Assembly (NCBI RefSeq): GCF_002976435.1
Contig: NZ_PUGF01000010.1
Span: forward strand, 1 to 64,000
Source: Solimicrobium silvestre
GTDB lineage: Bacteria; Pseudomonadota; Gammaproteobacteria; Burkholderiales; Burkholderiaceae_D
Direction: 5' to 3'
Length of the DNA: 64,000 nucleotides
Below are positions 28,280 to 38,460 of this stretch, piece by piece. Positions within the stretch are counted from its first letter, which is position 1. Every line of letters begins with the position of its first letter. The translations under genes and the position numbers were made by a program. The notes under the pieces were generated by a model that searched no databases, had not been told where the DNA came from, and worked only from the letters and a program-made list of their open reading frames with translations.

Positions 28280-29761
28280 TTAATTCACTGTCCAAATTGT
28301 TTTGGTTTGTAAATACTGATCAAATGCTTCAAGGCCTTTATCGCGCCCACCAAAGCCAGACTGTTTATAGCCACCAAACGGGGTAGTGATATCGCCTTCT
28401 GAAAAACCATTGATCGATACCGTTCCAGCCCGTATTCCGCGCGCCATGCGAGCTGCGCGTTTGATGTCCATGGTGTACAGGGAAGCAGCTAAACCATACT
28501 GACTGTCGTTGGCTAATTGCAGTGCTTGTTGTTCAGTGTCAAAACTAGTTACTGCTAAAATCGGCCCGAAAATTTCCTCCTGAAACAAGCGCATCGCTGG
28601 CGTGACTTCATCATAAATAGTTGGTTCAATATACCAGCCGCCGCCGATTTTGCTATGGACCCGGCCGCCGTGAACTAACTTGGCACCTTCTGCTTGTGCT
28701 GTATCCAAAAAGTGTTTTACTTTCTCAAAATGGGCTTTTTCTATCATTGGGCCGATCTTGGTGGCTGGATCGGTGGGCAAGCCAACTTGCCAACTTTCCA
28801 ACCCTTGAGTCAGTTTGCTGATGAGTTTTTGTTTGATGCTGGAGTGAACAATTAAACGTGAGCCGCAACTGCAATTTTCACCCATATTCCAGAATGCAGC
28901 CGCTAGCACATCATTCACAATCTCATCTAACGGCGCATCCTCAAACACAATTTGCGGGCTTTTTCCGCCGCATTCCAAAATGATTTCTTTTAGATTGCTG
29001 TCGGCCGAATACTTCAAAAATAAGCGTCCAACTTCGGTGGAGCCAGTAAATGAAACTACATCCACATCGTGATGCAAGCCAAGTGCTGCACCAACAACTT
29101 CACCTAAGCCCGTAACTAGTATCAATGCGCCAGCCGGAATGCCTGCTTCATGCGCCAGTTGCACCATGCGGTAAGCACTGAGCGAAGTCAGTTCTGCCGG
29201 TTTTACAATCACAGAATTACCGGCGGCTAATGCCGGAGCCACTTTCCAGGCAAACATTTGTGCTGGAAAATTCCAGGGTAAAACCGCGCCCACTACGCCT
29301 ATCGCTTCTTTAACAATTAAGCCAGTTGCTTCCGGCCCGGTTGGTGCGATACGCCCGTAGCATTTATCAATCGCTTCGGCATACCATGCGAAGGTAGAAA
29401 TGGTGGCAGGGAGGTCGGCATTCAGGCATTCGGTAATTGGTTTGCCAGCGTCGATGCAATCCAGTGCGGCGAGTTCTTCTGCGTGTTTTTCAAGCAGCGT
29501 AACCCAGTTTTGCATTACTATTTTTCGTTCAGATGGTGGCCGTTGCGACCACTCGCCGGATTCGAAGGCGCTTCGAGCGGCAACAACTGCGGCGTCCATA
29601 TCGGCTTTTGTTCCGGCTTCAATGGTGCCGATGTAGGAATTGTCGATCGGCGTAAAATTTTCTAAACGTGCTGTGGAAGTAAGGTGATTCGGGATGATAT
29701 TCCCGGCCCATAATTGTCCGGTGCGGGCAAGGTCAAAAATGCTTTGTTTGGATAACGGCAT
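28280..29761 (-). CDS. NAD(P)-dependent aldehyde dehydrogenase
   Basis: Oxidises an aldehyde to the acid. The Rossmann and catalytic signatures are complete: PWNFPAQMFAWKVAPALAAG, FTGSTEVGR, LECGGKSPQIVF with the general-base Glu, and GENCSCGSR with the catalytic Cys (about residue 300). It belongs to the ALDH superfamily branch of PuuC-like and betaine-aldehyde dehydrogenase proteins; the exact substrate is uncertain. It is co-directional with the DapA-family gene 9 bases upstream. Such pairs occur in 4-hydroxyproline and sugar-acid routes that end in 2-oxoglutarate semialdehyde. A good Shine-Dalgarno (AGGAG) precedes the ATG. Confidence 0.88.
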   Translation of the reverse strand: MPLSKQSIFDLARTGQLWAGNIIPNHLTSTARLENFTPIDNSYIGTIEAGTKADMDAAVVAARSAFESGEWSQRPPSERKIVMQNWVTLLEKHAEELAALDCIDAGKPITECLNADLPATISTFAWYAEAIDKCYGRIAPTGPEATGLIVKEAIGVVGAVLPWNFPAQMFAWKVAPALAAGNSVIVKPAELTSLSAYRMVQLAHEAGIPAGALILVTGLGEVVGAALGLHHDVDVVSFTGSTEVGRLFLKYSADSNLKEIILECGGKSPQIVFEDAPLDEIVNDVLAAAFWNMGENCSCGSRLIVHSSIKQKLISKLTQGLESWQVGLPTDPATKIGPMIEKAHFEKVKHFLDTAQAEGAKLVHGGRVHSKIGGGWYIEPTIYDEVTPAMRLFQEEIFGPILAVTSFDTEQQALQLANDSQYGLAASLYTMDIKRAARMARGIRAGTVSINGFSEGDITTPFGGYKQSGFGGRDKGLEAFDQYLQTKTIWTVN

Positions 29762-29770
29762 GGCGGTCTC

Positions 29771-30658
29771 CTAGTGAGCCTGAGTAGCAATAAATTGCTG
29801 CATCAGTTGCTGGAAGTGCGTAGCTTCCGTTGCTGAAATCGATTGTAAAGGTTGTCGTACTTCACCTACTTGAATGTCGTGGCGTAGACAGCCCAGTTTG
29901 GCCTTTTGGTTGTAGCCGCCAGATTCCATCGATTGAATCACCGGATACATCGCTGTCATCAATTGTTTTACTTCAGCCCAGTCTTTTCCTTGCGCGGCGC
30001 GCAGCATGGCGACCTGCTCGGCTGGAAACACGTTGGCGGCACCACTGATCCAGCTGGTCACGCCCCAAAATAAAAAATCGGCAGCCTGATCATCGCAACC
30101 GCAAACAACTTCAAAGTTGGGCAGTTTGGCCTGAATGATGGCTAATGCGCGGCTAAAATTACCGCTACTTTCTTTCAGTCCGATAATGTTGGGCAGCTTG
30201 GCTAATTCAAGCACGCTGTCGATGTCAATTTCCACTCCGGCACGCGCTGGGAAGTTGTACATGATGATAGGTAACGGGCTAACTTCTGCTACTGCTTTGT
30301 AATGCGCAATAATTTCTGCCTGATTCGGCAAACTGTAAGCCGGAGGAGCCATCATCAAGGCTTCATAACCGAGCTCTGCCGCTTGTTTTGCGCGGAGAAT
30401 TGCGCCTTGAGTAGAAAGATCATTAGCACCGGCAATCAAGCTGATACGTCCTTTAGCTACGCGGGCGATACAGGCTAATACCTGCTGACGCTCAACGTCA
30501 TTCAACGCGTAATATTCGCCGGTAGTTCCGCAGGCCACCACGCCATGCACGCCTTTTTCAATAAAGTGCTCCAGCAGTTTTTCCAGTGCGGCCAGATCAA
30601 GACGATTTTCTTTGTCAAAAGGGGTAACGATGGGAACAATAACGCCATTTATTTTCAT
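29771..30658 (-). CDS. DapA/N-acetylneuraminate lyase family protein
   Basis: Class I aldolase or dehydratase acting through a Schiff base. The TIM barrel shows the GTTGEYYAL phosphate/pyruvate loop, the Tyr in IIMYNFPARAG and the lysine in IGLKESSGN (about residue 162). It has 295 residues. It is not likely to be the biosynthetic DapA, because it pairs in an operon with an aldehyde dehydrogenase, the arrangement of 1-pyrroline-4-hydroxy-2-carboxylate deaminase or 5-dehydro-4-deoxyglucarate dehydratase pathways. This assignment of substrate is inference. No regulator is adjacent. Confidence 0.85.
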   Translation of the reverse strand: MKINGVIVPIVTPFDKENRLDLAALEKLLEHFIEKGVHGVVACGTTGEYYALNDVERQQVLACIARVAKGRISLIAGANDLSTQGAILRAKQAAELGYEALMMAPPAYSLPNQAEIIAHYKAVAEVSPLPIIMYNFPARAGVEIDIDSVLELAKLPNIIGLKESSGNFSRALAIIQAKLPNFEVVCGCDDQAADFLFWGVTSWISGAANVFPAEQVAMLRAAQGKDWAEVKQLMTAMYPVIQSMESGGYNQKAKLGCLRHDIQVGEVRQPLQSISATEATHFQQLMQQFIATQAH

Positions 30659-30854
30659 GGTAATTTCCTGATTCGGTGGTGGAGTGAGAAATACTTGGAG
30701 AAATCCAATACGGAATAAATGGTAGCTGGGTTGCCAGGATTACTCTAGATGAAAATATGGCTATGCCTGTTTGAAATCGGCACAATTCTTGTCAGTACTG
30801 ACACGGGGAATAAGTGAGGGTAGCAGGCATAGAAGCCTGCTACCGTTGTACAAG

Positions 30855-32093
30855 TTAATTAATCAGTAAATTATCGGCGCGTATCGCCATTTCGTGACGT
30901 ATCCGTGGCTGTGAAATCAGAATGAAAGCGCATGCTGCGACTACCAGCATCGCAGTAAAGCCTGTTATGCCCCAAGCCACATATGCCAGGCGCATCAATT
31001 CAATGCCTATCGCATAACAGCCCATGGTCAGCATGCTTAGCCCGGCGGAAACCGAGCCTTTCGCGATTTCTGACGACATCAGCGTAAAACGGTACAGCAC
31101 CGCAAACGATAAGCCTTCCGCAAAGGCAATCAAACTGATACCGATGACCAGGTAAACAGGGGATGCACTCTTGACCAGCACACCAAATAACGCGATCAAT
31201 ATTCCGAGCAAAATCGGCCAGATGCCGAGCAAGGCAGAGCGGCCCAGCGGCCAGCGATCTGTTAAAAATATCACGCACACATTACCCACCACTAAACTAC
31301 CCAGGATGGGAAGCTGCCAGAAGCCGTATTCCATCAGGCTCATGCCGTAGTCATTAACGAGCAACACGGGCGACAGCGCAATCCAGCCGATTAGTGGCAT
31401 TGAAATCAGGGGAATGGTCAGGGCTGACAAGACAAAGCGCCGTTGACTGAACAGATGTAAATAGTCACGTCCGATGCTGGAAAAGGGTAATTTTTTGCTA
31501 TGCAGATTGACGGTTTCCGGCATTTTTCGCCATAGACCGACCAACGAGATGAACGAAACCGCCGCAATGAATAAAAAGCAGCTGCGCCACGGCGCTAGTT
31601 GAATTAAGGCTGCACCGGCCAGAGGGCCGGCCATGGGGGCAATCAAGGCCACATTGGCCATCATAGCGGTAACTTTAACGGCACTTTTTTCTTCGAATGC
31701 TTCTTGCACTGCGGCATAACCGACCGCATTAATGAAGCACAAACCGATCCCTTGTAAGACCCGTAGTGCCATAAAAGCTTCAATGCTGGATACCAGATAG
31801 GTAGCCAGGCACGCCAAAATAAAATACAGAATGCCACCGAGTAGCACAGGACGGCGGCCTATTCGATCAGACAAGGGCCCGGTCAGCCAGGACAAGGATG
31901 CGCCACCGATTAAAAAAGCGGTCATGGAAAGCGGTACCCAGGAGGCATCTACGCCGAATTCCTGCGTGACCATCAACATGGCCGGTTGTGCCATGTCGTT
32001 AGCGATATACACCGCAAATTCGAATAACACTAAAGCGAAGGGGAAGAGGAGGGTGGCGCGATTTAACTGATTTATTTTTGATGTGGCGTACAT
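30855..32093 (-). CDS. mdfA: MdfA family multidrug efflux transporter
   Basis: Major facilitator drug/proton antiporter with 12 predicted helices and 412 residues, the MdfA size. FEFAVYIAND aligns with the E. coli MdfA segment YEFSTYIGND, keeping the two acidic residues in helix 1 (Glu25 and Asp33). The motif GPLSDRIGRRPV and LRVLQGIGLCFINAVGYAA are also conserved. Expected substrates are cationic and neutral drugs. It has its own transcript, divergent from the DUF1697 gene. The gene is unlinked to any regulator. Confidence 0.9.
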   Translation of the reverse strand: MYATSKINQLNRATLLFPFALVLFEFAVYIANDMAQPAMLMVTQEFGVDASWVPLSMTAFLIGGASLSWLTGPLSDRIGRRPVLLGGILYFILACLATYLVSSIEAFMALRVLQGIGLCFINAVGYAAVQEAFEEKSAVKVTAMMANVALIAPMAGPLAGAALIQLAPWRSCFLFIAAVSFISLVGLWRKMPETVNLHSKKLPFSSIGRDYLHLFSQRRFVLSALTIPLISMPLIGWIALSPVLLVNDYGMSLMEYGFWQLPILGSLVVGNVCVIFLTDRWPLGRSALLGIWPILLGILIALFGVLVKSASPVYLVIGISLIAFAEGLSFAVLYRFTLMSSEIAKGSVSAGLSMLTMGCYAIGIELMRLAYVAWGITGFTAMLVVAACAFILISQPRIRHEMAIRADNLLIN

Positions 32094-32258
32094 AGAATCC
32101 GGACAAACAGAAATGGCTCAGAAGAAGCCTGAGCCAGACGGAATTATACTCGCTGCAGCGGATTGACGTTTTTAGTGTTTTTTAATTACTAGTTAGAAAT
32201 TTTCTTATAGAAATTAAATTTAATTGAATTGCAAAATTTTCTCGTGTAATGTTTCGCT

Positions 32259-32801
32259 ATGAAAACTTGGATTGCATTACTTAGAGGGATAAATGTCGGC
32301 GGGCGCAACAAATTGCCGATGAAGGCACTTGCGGCAGAGCTGGAGTCGCTGGGCTTATCCGACATTAAAACTTACATTCAGAGCGGCAATGTGGTGTTTC
32401 GCGGATCGGATACACGGGCACGCAATATCGCCACGTCGATTGGCGCAGCTATTCACGCGAAATTCGGCTTTGAGCCGCCTGTGATCGTCATCAGCGACAA
32501 GGATTTAGCGGATGCGATAACAGCGAACCCGTTTCCTGAATCAACAACAGAAAAAGAGGGGAGAACACTCCATTTCTTCTTTCTGGATAAGGCACCCTCC
32601 AACATCGATCATGACCGTTTGGAATCTGTGCGCCGACCAAGTGAACGCTGGCAAGTCAAAGGAACTGTTCTCTACCTGCATACCCCGGAAGGTTTCGGCG
32701 ATTCAAAATTAGCCGTCCAGATCGAAAGAATTTTCGGCGTTACGGCTACTGCGCGGAACTGGCGGACGGTCTGCGCACTTCGTGACCTTTCAGTAGAGTA
32801 G
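32259..32801 (+). CDS. DUF1697 family protein
   Basis: The protein begins WIALLRGINVGGRNKLPMKAL and has the YIQSGNVVF and NPFP motifs of DUF1697. The function of the family is unknown. It has 180 residues and no signal peptide. The stop codon lies inside the first bases of the palindromic repeat that starts at 32798, so the element sits at the very end of the reading frame. Confidence 0.88.
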   Translation: MKTWIALLRGINVGGRNKLPMKALAAELESLGLSDIKTYIQSGNVVFRGSDTRARNIATSIGAAIHAKFGFEPPVIVISDKDLADAITANPFPESTTEKEGRTLHFFFLDKAPSNIDHDRLESVRRPSERWQVKGTVLYLHTPEGFGDSKLAVQIERIFGVTATARNWRTVCALRDLSVE

Positions 32802-32909
32802 GGTGGGCAACTTTGCCCACGCGTTACCTTCGATAAATAATACCTCGAATAATTTTCGTTGTTCATCAGCGGTAACGCGTGGGCACGATGAACCCGTGCC
32901 CACCCTACG
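32798..32909. repeat. Palindromic intergenic element, family B (copy 1)
   Basis: Each end is a hairpin: GTAGGGTGGGCA with TGCCCACGCGTTACC on the left, and GGTAACGCGTGGGCAC with GTGCCCACCCTAC on the right. The two ends are also inverted copies of each other around an AT-rich centre of about 40 bases. A second copy lies at 56713-56839. The element separates the convergent DUF1697 and lpd genes and could terminate both. The pattern is that of a miniature inverted-repeat element without a transposase. Confidence 0.75.
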
Positions 32910-32929
32910 CTTTTAATTAAATCCCATGT

Positions 32930-34348
32930 TCAGATATGCAGTGCATGCCCCATTGCCCGTAGCGCTGCCTCTTGAACTGCCTCACCTAATGTCGGATGTG
33001 CGTGAATAGTGCCGGCAATGTCCTCTAGTGCTGCCCCCATTTCAATAGACTGACTGAAAGCCGCACTCAGCTCGGAGACGCCACGCCCCACTGCCTGCCA
33101 GCCGACGATTAAATGATTATCGCGGCGTGCCACCACCCGTACAAAGCCATCGTTCGACTCTATCGTCATGGCGCGGCCATTGGCCGCGAACGGGAATGTG
33201 GCATTGATGCAGTCCAATCCCGCCTGCTGCGCATCGTTTGGTGTTTTACCTACCACCACTACTTCTGGATCGGTGAAGCAAACGGCAGGCATTGCGGCTG
33301 GCTGAAAATGGCGTCGTTTTCCGGCGATGATTTCGGCCACCATTTCGCCTTGCGCCATGGCGCGATGCGCCAGCATCGGCTCACCCGTCAAGTCGCCGAT
33401 TGCCCACACATCAAGCATGGAAGTGCGGCATTGATCGTTGATGCTAACCGAGCGGCCATTCATATCCAGCATTAAGCTTTCCATGTTCCAACCAGCAGTG
33501 TTGGGTCTGCGTCCTACGGCGACTAGTACTTGGTCGGCTGGCAGTTCGCTTTCAATGCCTTCACCGTTGCGGATCCGGACTGCATCTCCAGCAGCGTTCA
33601 AACCTTGCACGGTACAACCGAGATGCAGATTGATGCCAAGCCGTTTTAACGAAGCGCCAACTGGTCTGGTTAGTTCGGTGTCGTAAGCGGGCAGCACACG
33701 GTCGAGTGACTCGACCACGCTGACTTCGACGCCCATTTTGCGATAAGCGGTGCCCAACTCCAGGCCGATATAACCGGCGCCGACCACAACAAGTTTTTTG
33801 GGCAGAGACGTTGGCGACAAGGCCTCGGTTGAACTGATGACGCGCCCGCCAAACGGCATAGTGGGCAACGCGACCGGCAATGATCCAGTAGCGAGCAATA
33901 AATGACGACAGCTGATGCGTAACGTAGTAGTTGCATCGCCCTTTGCGTCGCCTTCTTTCTGCGTAACATCTACGGTCTTACCGTCGACGATTTTGGCCCA
34001 GCCTTTAATCACGGTGACATTATGTTTTTTGAGTAAAGCACCGACGCCGCCCGTTAATTTGCCGACGATGCCATTTTTCCAAAGCACGGTCTGACTGACT
34101 TCGATGCGTGGCGCCTGCACATGAATACCCAACGGCGAAGTACCTGCATACTCACAAGCTTTGGCAAACTCCTCGGCGGCGTGAATCATGGCCTTTGAAG
34201 GAATACAGCCGATATTCAGGCAGGTGCCGCCCAGCTCTGCAGCTTCGACCAAGGTTGTTGCTATGCCCAATTGCGCAGCGCGAATTGCGGCGACATAACC
34301 GCCGGGGCCGCCACCAATAATCAGCAGTGTTGTTGTCTGTGTATGCAT
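32930..34348 (-). CDS. lpdA: Dihydrolipoyl dehydrogenase (E3) of the branched-chain complex
   Basis: FAD flavoprotein that reoxidises the dihydrolipoyl arm using NAD. The FAD motif [17 protein letters not shown], the redox disulfide [13 protein letters not shown] (about residues 41-52), the NAD motif [10 protein letters not shown] and the catalytic HAHPTLGE dyad are all present. Length is 472 residues. It is the last gene of the bkd operon, 3 bases after bkdB. It may also serve other 2-oxoacid dehydrogenases. Confidence 0.95.
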   Translation of the reverse strand: MHTQTTTLLIIGGGPGGYVAAIRAAQLGIATTLVEAAELGGTCLNIGCIPSKAMIHAAEEFAKACEYAGTSPLGIHVQAPRIEVSQTVLWKNGIVGKLTGGVGALLKKHNVTVIKGWAKIVDGKTVDVTQKEGDAKGDATTTLRISCRHLLLATGSLPVALPTMPFGGRVISSTEALSPTSLPKKLVVVGAGYIGLELGTAYRKMGVEVSVVESLDRVLPAYDTELTRPVGASLKRLGINLHLGCTVQGLNAAGDAVRIRNGEGIESELPADQVLVAVGRRPNTAGWNMESLMLDMNGRSVSINDQCRTSMLDVWAIGDLTGEPMLAHRAMAQGEMVAEIIAGKRRHFQPAAMPAVCFTDPEVVVVGKTPNDAQQAGLDCINATFPFAANGRAMTIESNDGFVRVVARRDNHLIVGWQAVGRGVSELSAAFSQSIEMGAALEDIAGTIHAHPTLGEAVQEAALRAMGHALHI

Positions 34349-34351
34349 GGG

Positions 34352-35653
34352 TTACTCCGTAAACAGCATGGCCGGGCATTCGAGGAAACCGCGTATTGCC
34401 TGAATAAATTCAGCCGCATGCATACCATCGATTACCCGATGATCGAATGACGACGACAAGTTCATCATCTGCCGCGCCACGACCGCACCGCCGCGTATCA
34501 CCGGCCGTAGCACCATACGGTTGACCCCGACGATGGCCACTTCGGGGTGGTTGATTACGGGCGTGGAAACGATACCGCCCAACGTACCCAGACTGGTTAA
34601 CGTAATGGTCGAACCGGACAGGTCTTCACGCGCAGCTTTTCCACTACGAGCCCCTTCAGCCTGACGCGTTACTTCTGCTGCGCTGGCCCAAAAATCCAGT
34701 GACTCCGCATGGCGTACTACCGGGACGATCAGGCCGTTATCGGTTTGCGTGGCAATGCCGATATGCACCGCACCAAAACGTGTGACGATGCCAGCTTCGT
34801 CGTCAAAGCGAGCATTAATTTGAGGGAAGTCGCGCAAGGCCAACACCATCGCACGCATCAGGAAGGGCAGTATGGTCAGGCGACCGCGCTCTTTGCCCCA
34901 TTTATTATTGAGATTGACGCGCAATGCCTCCAGCTCAGTCATGTCGATCTCTTCGACATAAGTGAAATGCGGAATGCGGCGTTTCGCATCCTGCATTTTT
35001 TGCGCAATCTTGCGGCGTAACCCGATGACCGGTACGGCTTCTTCTGTGTGGAGTTGATGGTAACGAGCACCGACACTACCCGCGGCCTGTTGTGGGCCGC
35101 GTGCGACAAAGTCATCAAGGTCTTGTTGCTGGATGCGACCGCCCGCAGCACTGCCATGCACGAATTGTAATTCGACGCCAAGATCCCAAGCACGTCGCCG
35201 CACGGCCGGTGAAGCGATCGGCTTTTCACCAGCAGGACGTGCCACGGAGATTGACTGTACCTTGCCGGGTTTGTTAGCCGGAGCGGGCTGACTTGCTGCC
35301 GCTGCCATCGGCGCAACTGCTGCAAGCGGGGCGGCAGCGGTTTTTTCTACCTTTTCTGCGACCGCTACTGCCGCGGGCAATGCCGGAGCATTCTCACGGA
35401 CATTACCTTTTCCTTCGATCTCTATGCGTATTAACTCGGCGCCGACCGCCATGAATTCTCCGGCTTTGCCGCCCAGAGTCAATACTGTGCCTGCTACCGA
35501 TGATGGAATTTCTATCGTCGCCTTGTCAGTCATTACATCGGCCAGAATTTGGTCTTCAACAACAACGTCGCCCGGCTGCACACGCCAAACCACTACTTCT
35601 ACTTCTGCAATGCCTTCGCCGATATCCGGCATCTTGATGACATGTATGCCCAT
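34352..35653 (-). CDS. bkdB: Branched-chain 2-oxoacid dehydrogenase acyltransferase (E2)
   Basis: Core acyltransferase of the complex that degrades valine, leucine and isoleucine. One lipoyl domain carries Lys44 in DVMTDKATIEIP. A peripheral-subunit binding domain (ASPAVRRRAWDLGV) follows an Ala/Pro linker, and the catalytic domain ends with SFDHRVIDGMHAAEF, containing the HxxxDG motif. The ATG at 35653 has GGAGG nine bases upstream; that sequence lies in the last codons of bkdA2. Length is 433 residues. The upstream in-frame extension to 35731 overlaps bkdA2 and is not used. Confidence 0.94.
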   Translation of the reverse strand: MGIHVIKMPDIGEGIAEVEVVVWRVQPGDVVVEDQILADVMTDKATIEIPSSVAGTVLTLGGKAGEFMAVGAELIRIEIEGKGNVRENAPALPAAVAVAEKVEKTAAAPLAAVAPMAAAASQPAPANKPGKVQSISVARPAGEKPIASPAVRRRAWDLGVELQFVHGSAAGGRIQQQDLDDFVARGPQQAAGSVGARYHQLHTEEAVPVIGLRRKIAQKMQDAKRRIPHFTYVEEIDMTELEALRVNLNNKWGKERGRLTILPFLMRAMVLALRDFPQINARFDDEAGIVTRFGAVHIGIATQTDNGLIVPVVRHAESLDFWASAAEVTRQAEGARSGKAAREDLSGSTITLTSLGTLGGIVSTPVINHPEVAIVGVNRMVLRPVIRGGAVVARQMMNLSSSFDHRVIDGMHAAEFIQAIRGFLECPAMLFTE

Positions 35654-35657
35654 AATT

Positions 35658-36725
35658 TTATGCCTCCATCGTACGTTTGAATGCCGCGGCGATGCGCCCG
35701 GGTCCTGGGAAATAAGCCCATTCCTGCGCATGCGGGTAAGGCGTGTCCCAACCGGTCACGCGTTCTATCGGCGCTTCAAGATGATAGAAGCAATGCTCCT
35801 GCACCAAAGCTGATAATTCCGCGCCAAAGCCGCTGGTATGGGTGGCTTCATGGACAATTACACAGCGTCCGGTTTTTTTGACCGAAGCTACGATGGTGGC
35901 CAAATCGAGTGGCCAAATACTGCGTAAATCAATGATTTCGGCGTCAACGCCACTTTCTTTAGCTGCGGCTTCCGACACAAACACCATGGTTCCATAAGCC
36001 AGCACGGTCAGGTCGGAACCTGCACGAAATATCGACGCGCTGTCCAGCGGCACAGTGTAATAACCTTCCGGAACTTCGCCCAGTGGATGTTTGGACCACG
36101 GCACTACGGGCTTGTCATGATGACCGTCAAAGGGGCCGTTATAGAGACGTTTAGGTTCAAGGAAAATCACCGGGTCATCATTTTCTATGCACGAGATCAG
36201 CAACCCCTTTGCGTCGTACGGGTTGGACGGCATTACAGTGCGTAATCCGCACACGTGGGTAAACATCGCTTCCGGGCTTTGGCTATGAGTCTGGCCACCG
36301 TATATACCGCCGCCGCAAGGCATCCGTATCGTCAACGGTGCAATGAACTGCCCGGCCGAGCGGTACCGCAAACGCGCTGCTTCAGACACGATCTGATCAC
36401 AAGCCGGGTAAAAATAATCGGCAAATTGAATCTCAACCACTGGGCGCAAACCATAGGCGCCCATGCCGATGGCGACCCCGACTATCCCGCCTTCGGAAAT
36501 CGGCGTATCAAATACTCGTGAAGTACCGTATTTCTGTTGCAAGCCCTCGGTGCAGCGAAATACGCCACCGAAATAACCGACATCCTGCCCAAATACCACC
36601 ACATTATTATCACGCTCCAGCATCACATCCATTGCCGAACGCAAGGCCTGGATCATCGTCATCGTCATCGGCTTCGTCTTTTGGCTCGTTTTTTGGTCCA
36701 TCGCTTTGTCCATAACTTCTTCCAT
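35658..36725 (-). CDS. bkdA2: Branched-chain 2-oxoacid dehydrogenase E1 beta subunit
   Basis: Beta subunit of the thiamine diphosphate-dependent E1 decarboxylase. The body has VFGQDVGYFGGVFRCTEGL, FDTPISEGGIVGVAIGMG and VEIQFADYFYPACDQ, all typical of BCKDH E1 beta, and a C-terminal transketolase domain. The ATG at 36725 gives a 20-residue Lys/Gln-rich leader; a later start near MTMIQAL is possible. It follows bkdA1 by two bases, as expected for a single operon. Confidence 0.94.
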   Translation of the reverse strand: MEEVMDKAMDQKTSQKTKPMTMTMIQALRSAMDVMLERDNNVVVFGQDVGYFGGVFRCTEGLQQKYGTSRVFDTPISEGGIVGVAIGMGAYGLRPVVEIQFADYFYPACDQIVSEAARLRYRSAGQFIAPLTIRMPCGGGIYGGQTHSQSPEAMFTHVCGLRTVMPSNPYDAKGLLISCIENDDPVIFLEPKRLYNGPFDGHHDKPVVPWSKHPLGEVPEGYYTVPLDSASIFRAGSDLTVLAYGTMVFVSEAAAKESGVDAEIIDLRSIWPLDLATIVASVKKTGRCVIVHEATHTSGFGAELSALVQEHCFYHLEAPIERVTGWDTPYPHAQEWAYFPGPGRIAAAFKRTMEA

Positions 36726-36727
36726 AA

Positions 36728-37984
<1,257 letters not shown>

Positions 37985-38011
37985 TCATGCGTTTTGTGAG
38001 TACTATGGTGC

Positions 38012-38031
38012 GGCACACAGTAGAGTGTGCC
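38012..38031. promoter_or_regulatory. Inverted repeat upstream of bkdA1
   Basis: GGCACAC (38012-38018) and GTGTGCC (38025-38031) form a perfect 7-base inverted repeat with a 6-base spacer, about 50 bases before the bkdA1 start. It may be a regulator binding site or a leader hairpin. No matching regulator gene is seen here. Confidence 0.4.
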
Positions 38032-38108
38032 ACCTCTTTAAATCAAATTGACGCTTGCGGGATTGCCGCGAGCACCAATTTTTCTAATCCCGAATTAAAC
38101 GAATTCGG

Positions 38109-38272
38109 CAAAAGTATCCTCGCCAAATGAACGGATGTCAAATTCTGTGCGCAGCCTGGGATGGCGTTGGGAAGGTTTTAATAATGGGAGAAGTAATTGG
38201 GCTGACACCCATTCGCTAAAGAAAATTAAATGCGAAGCAGGAGCGCGGTAAGCAGTCTGATATAGGAAGCAT
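38109..38272. repeat. ~300 bp intergenic repeat, copy 1 (left half)
   Basis: This stretch matches the first about 165 bases of the element at 43569, including AAAGTATCCTCG, ACGGATGTCAAAT, GCTGACACCCATTCG and AAATGCGAAGCAGG, with about 80-85 percent identity by eye. The right half of the element is missing here. It lies between the bkd operon and the amidohydrolase gene. No ORF of note is found inside. The remaining 38273-38460 is AT-rich and holds no gene. Confidence 0.75.
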
Positions 38273-38460
38273 TAGGCCAATTCAAGTTCTTGAATTGAGT
38301 TGTGTTTGCTTGTATCCCATCTATTCATAGGTTGATTAAACCAATCGACTGAATTTTGAGACTGGCATACATTTTTATGTGTCGAATCAAAATTATCTTT
38401 TACACTTAAACTAATGATGTTAGATTAAATTCCTCATAACCAACGAATTAGGTGAGCAAC

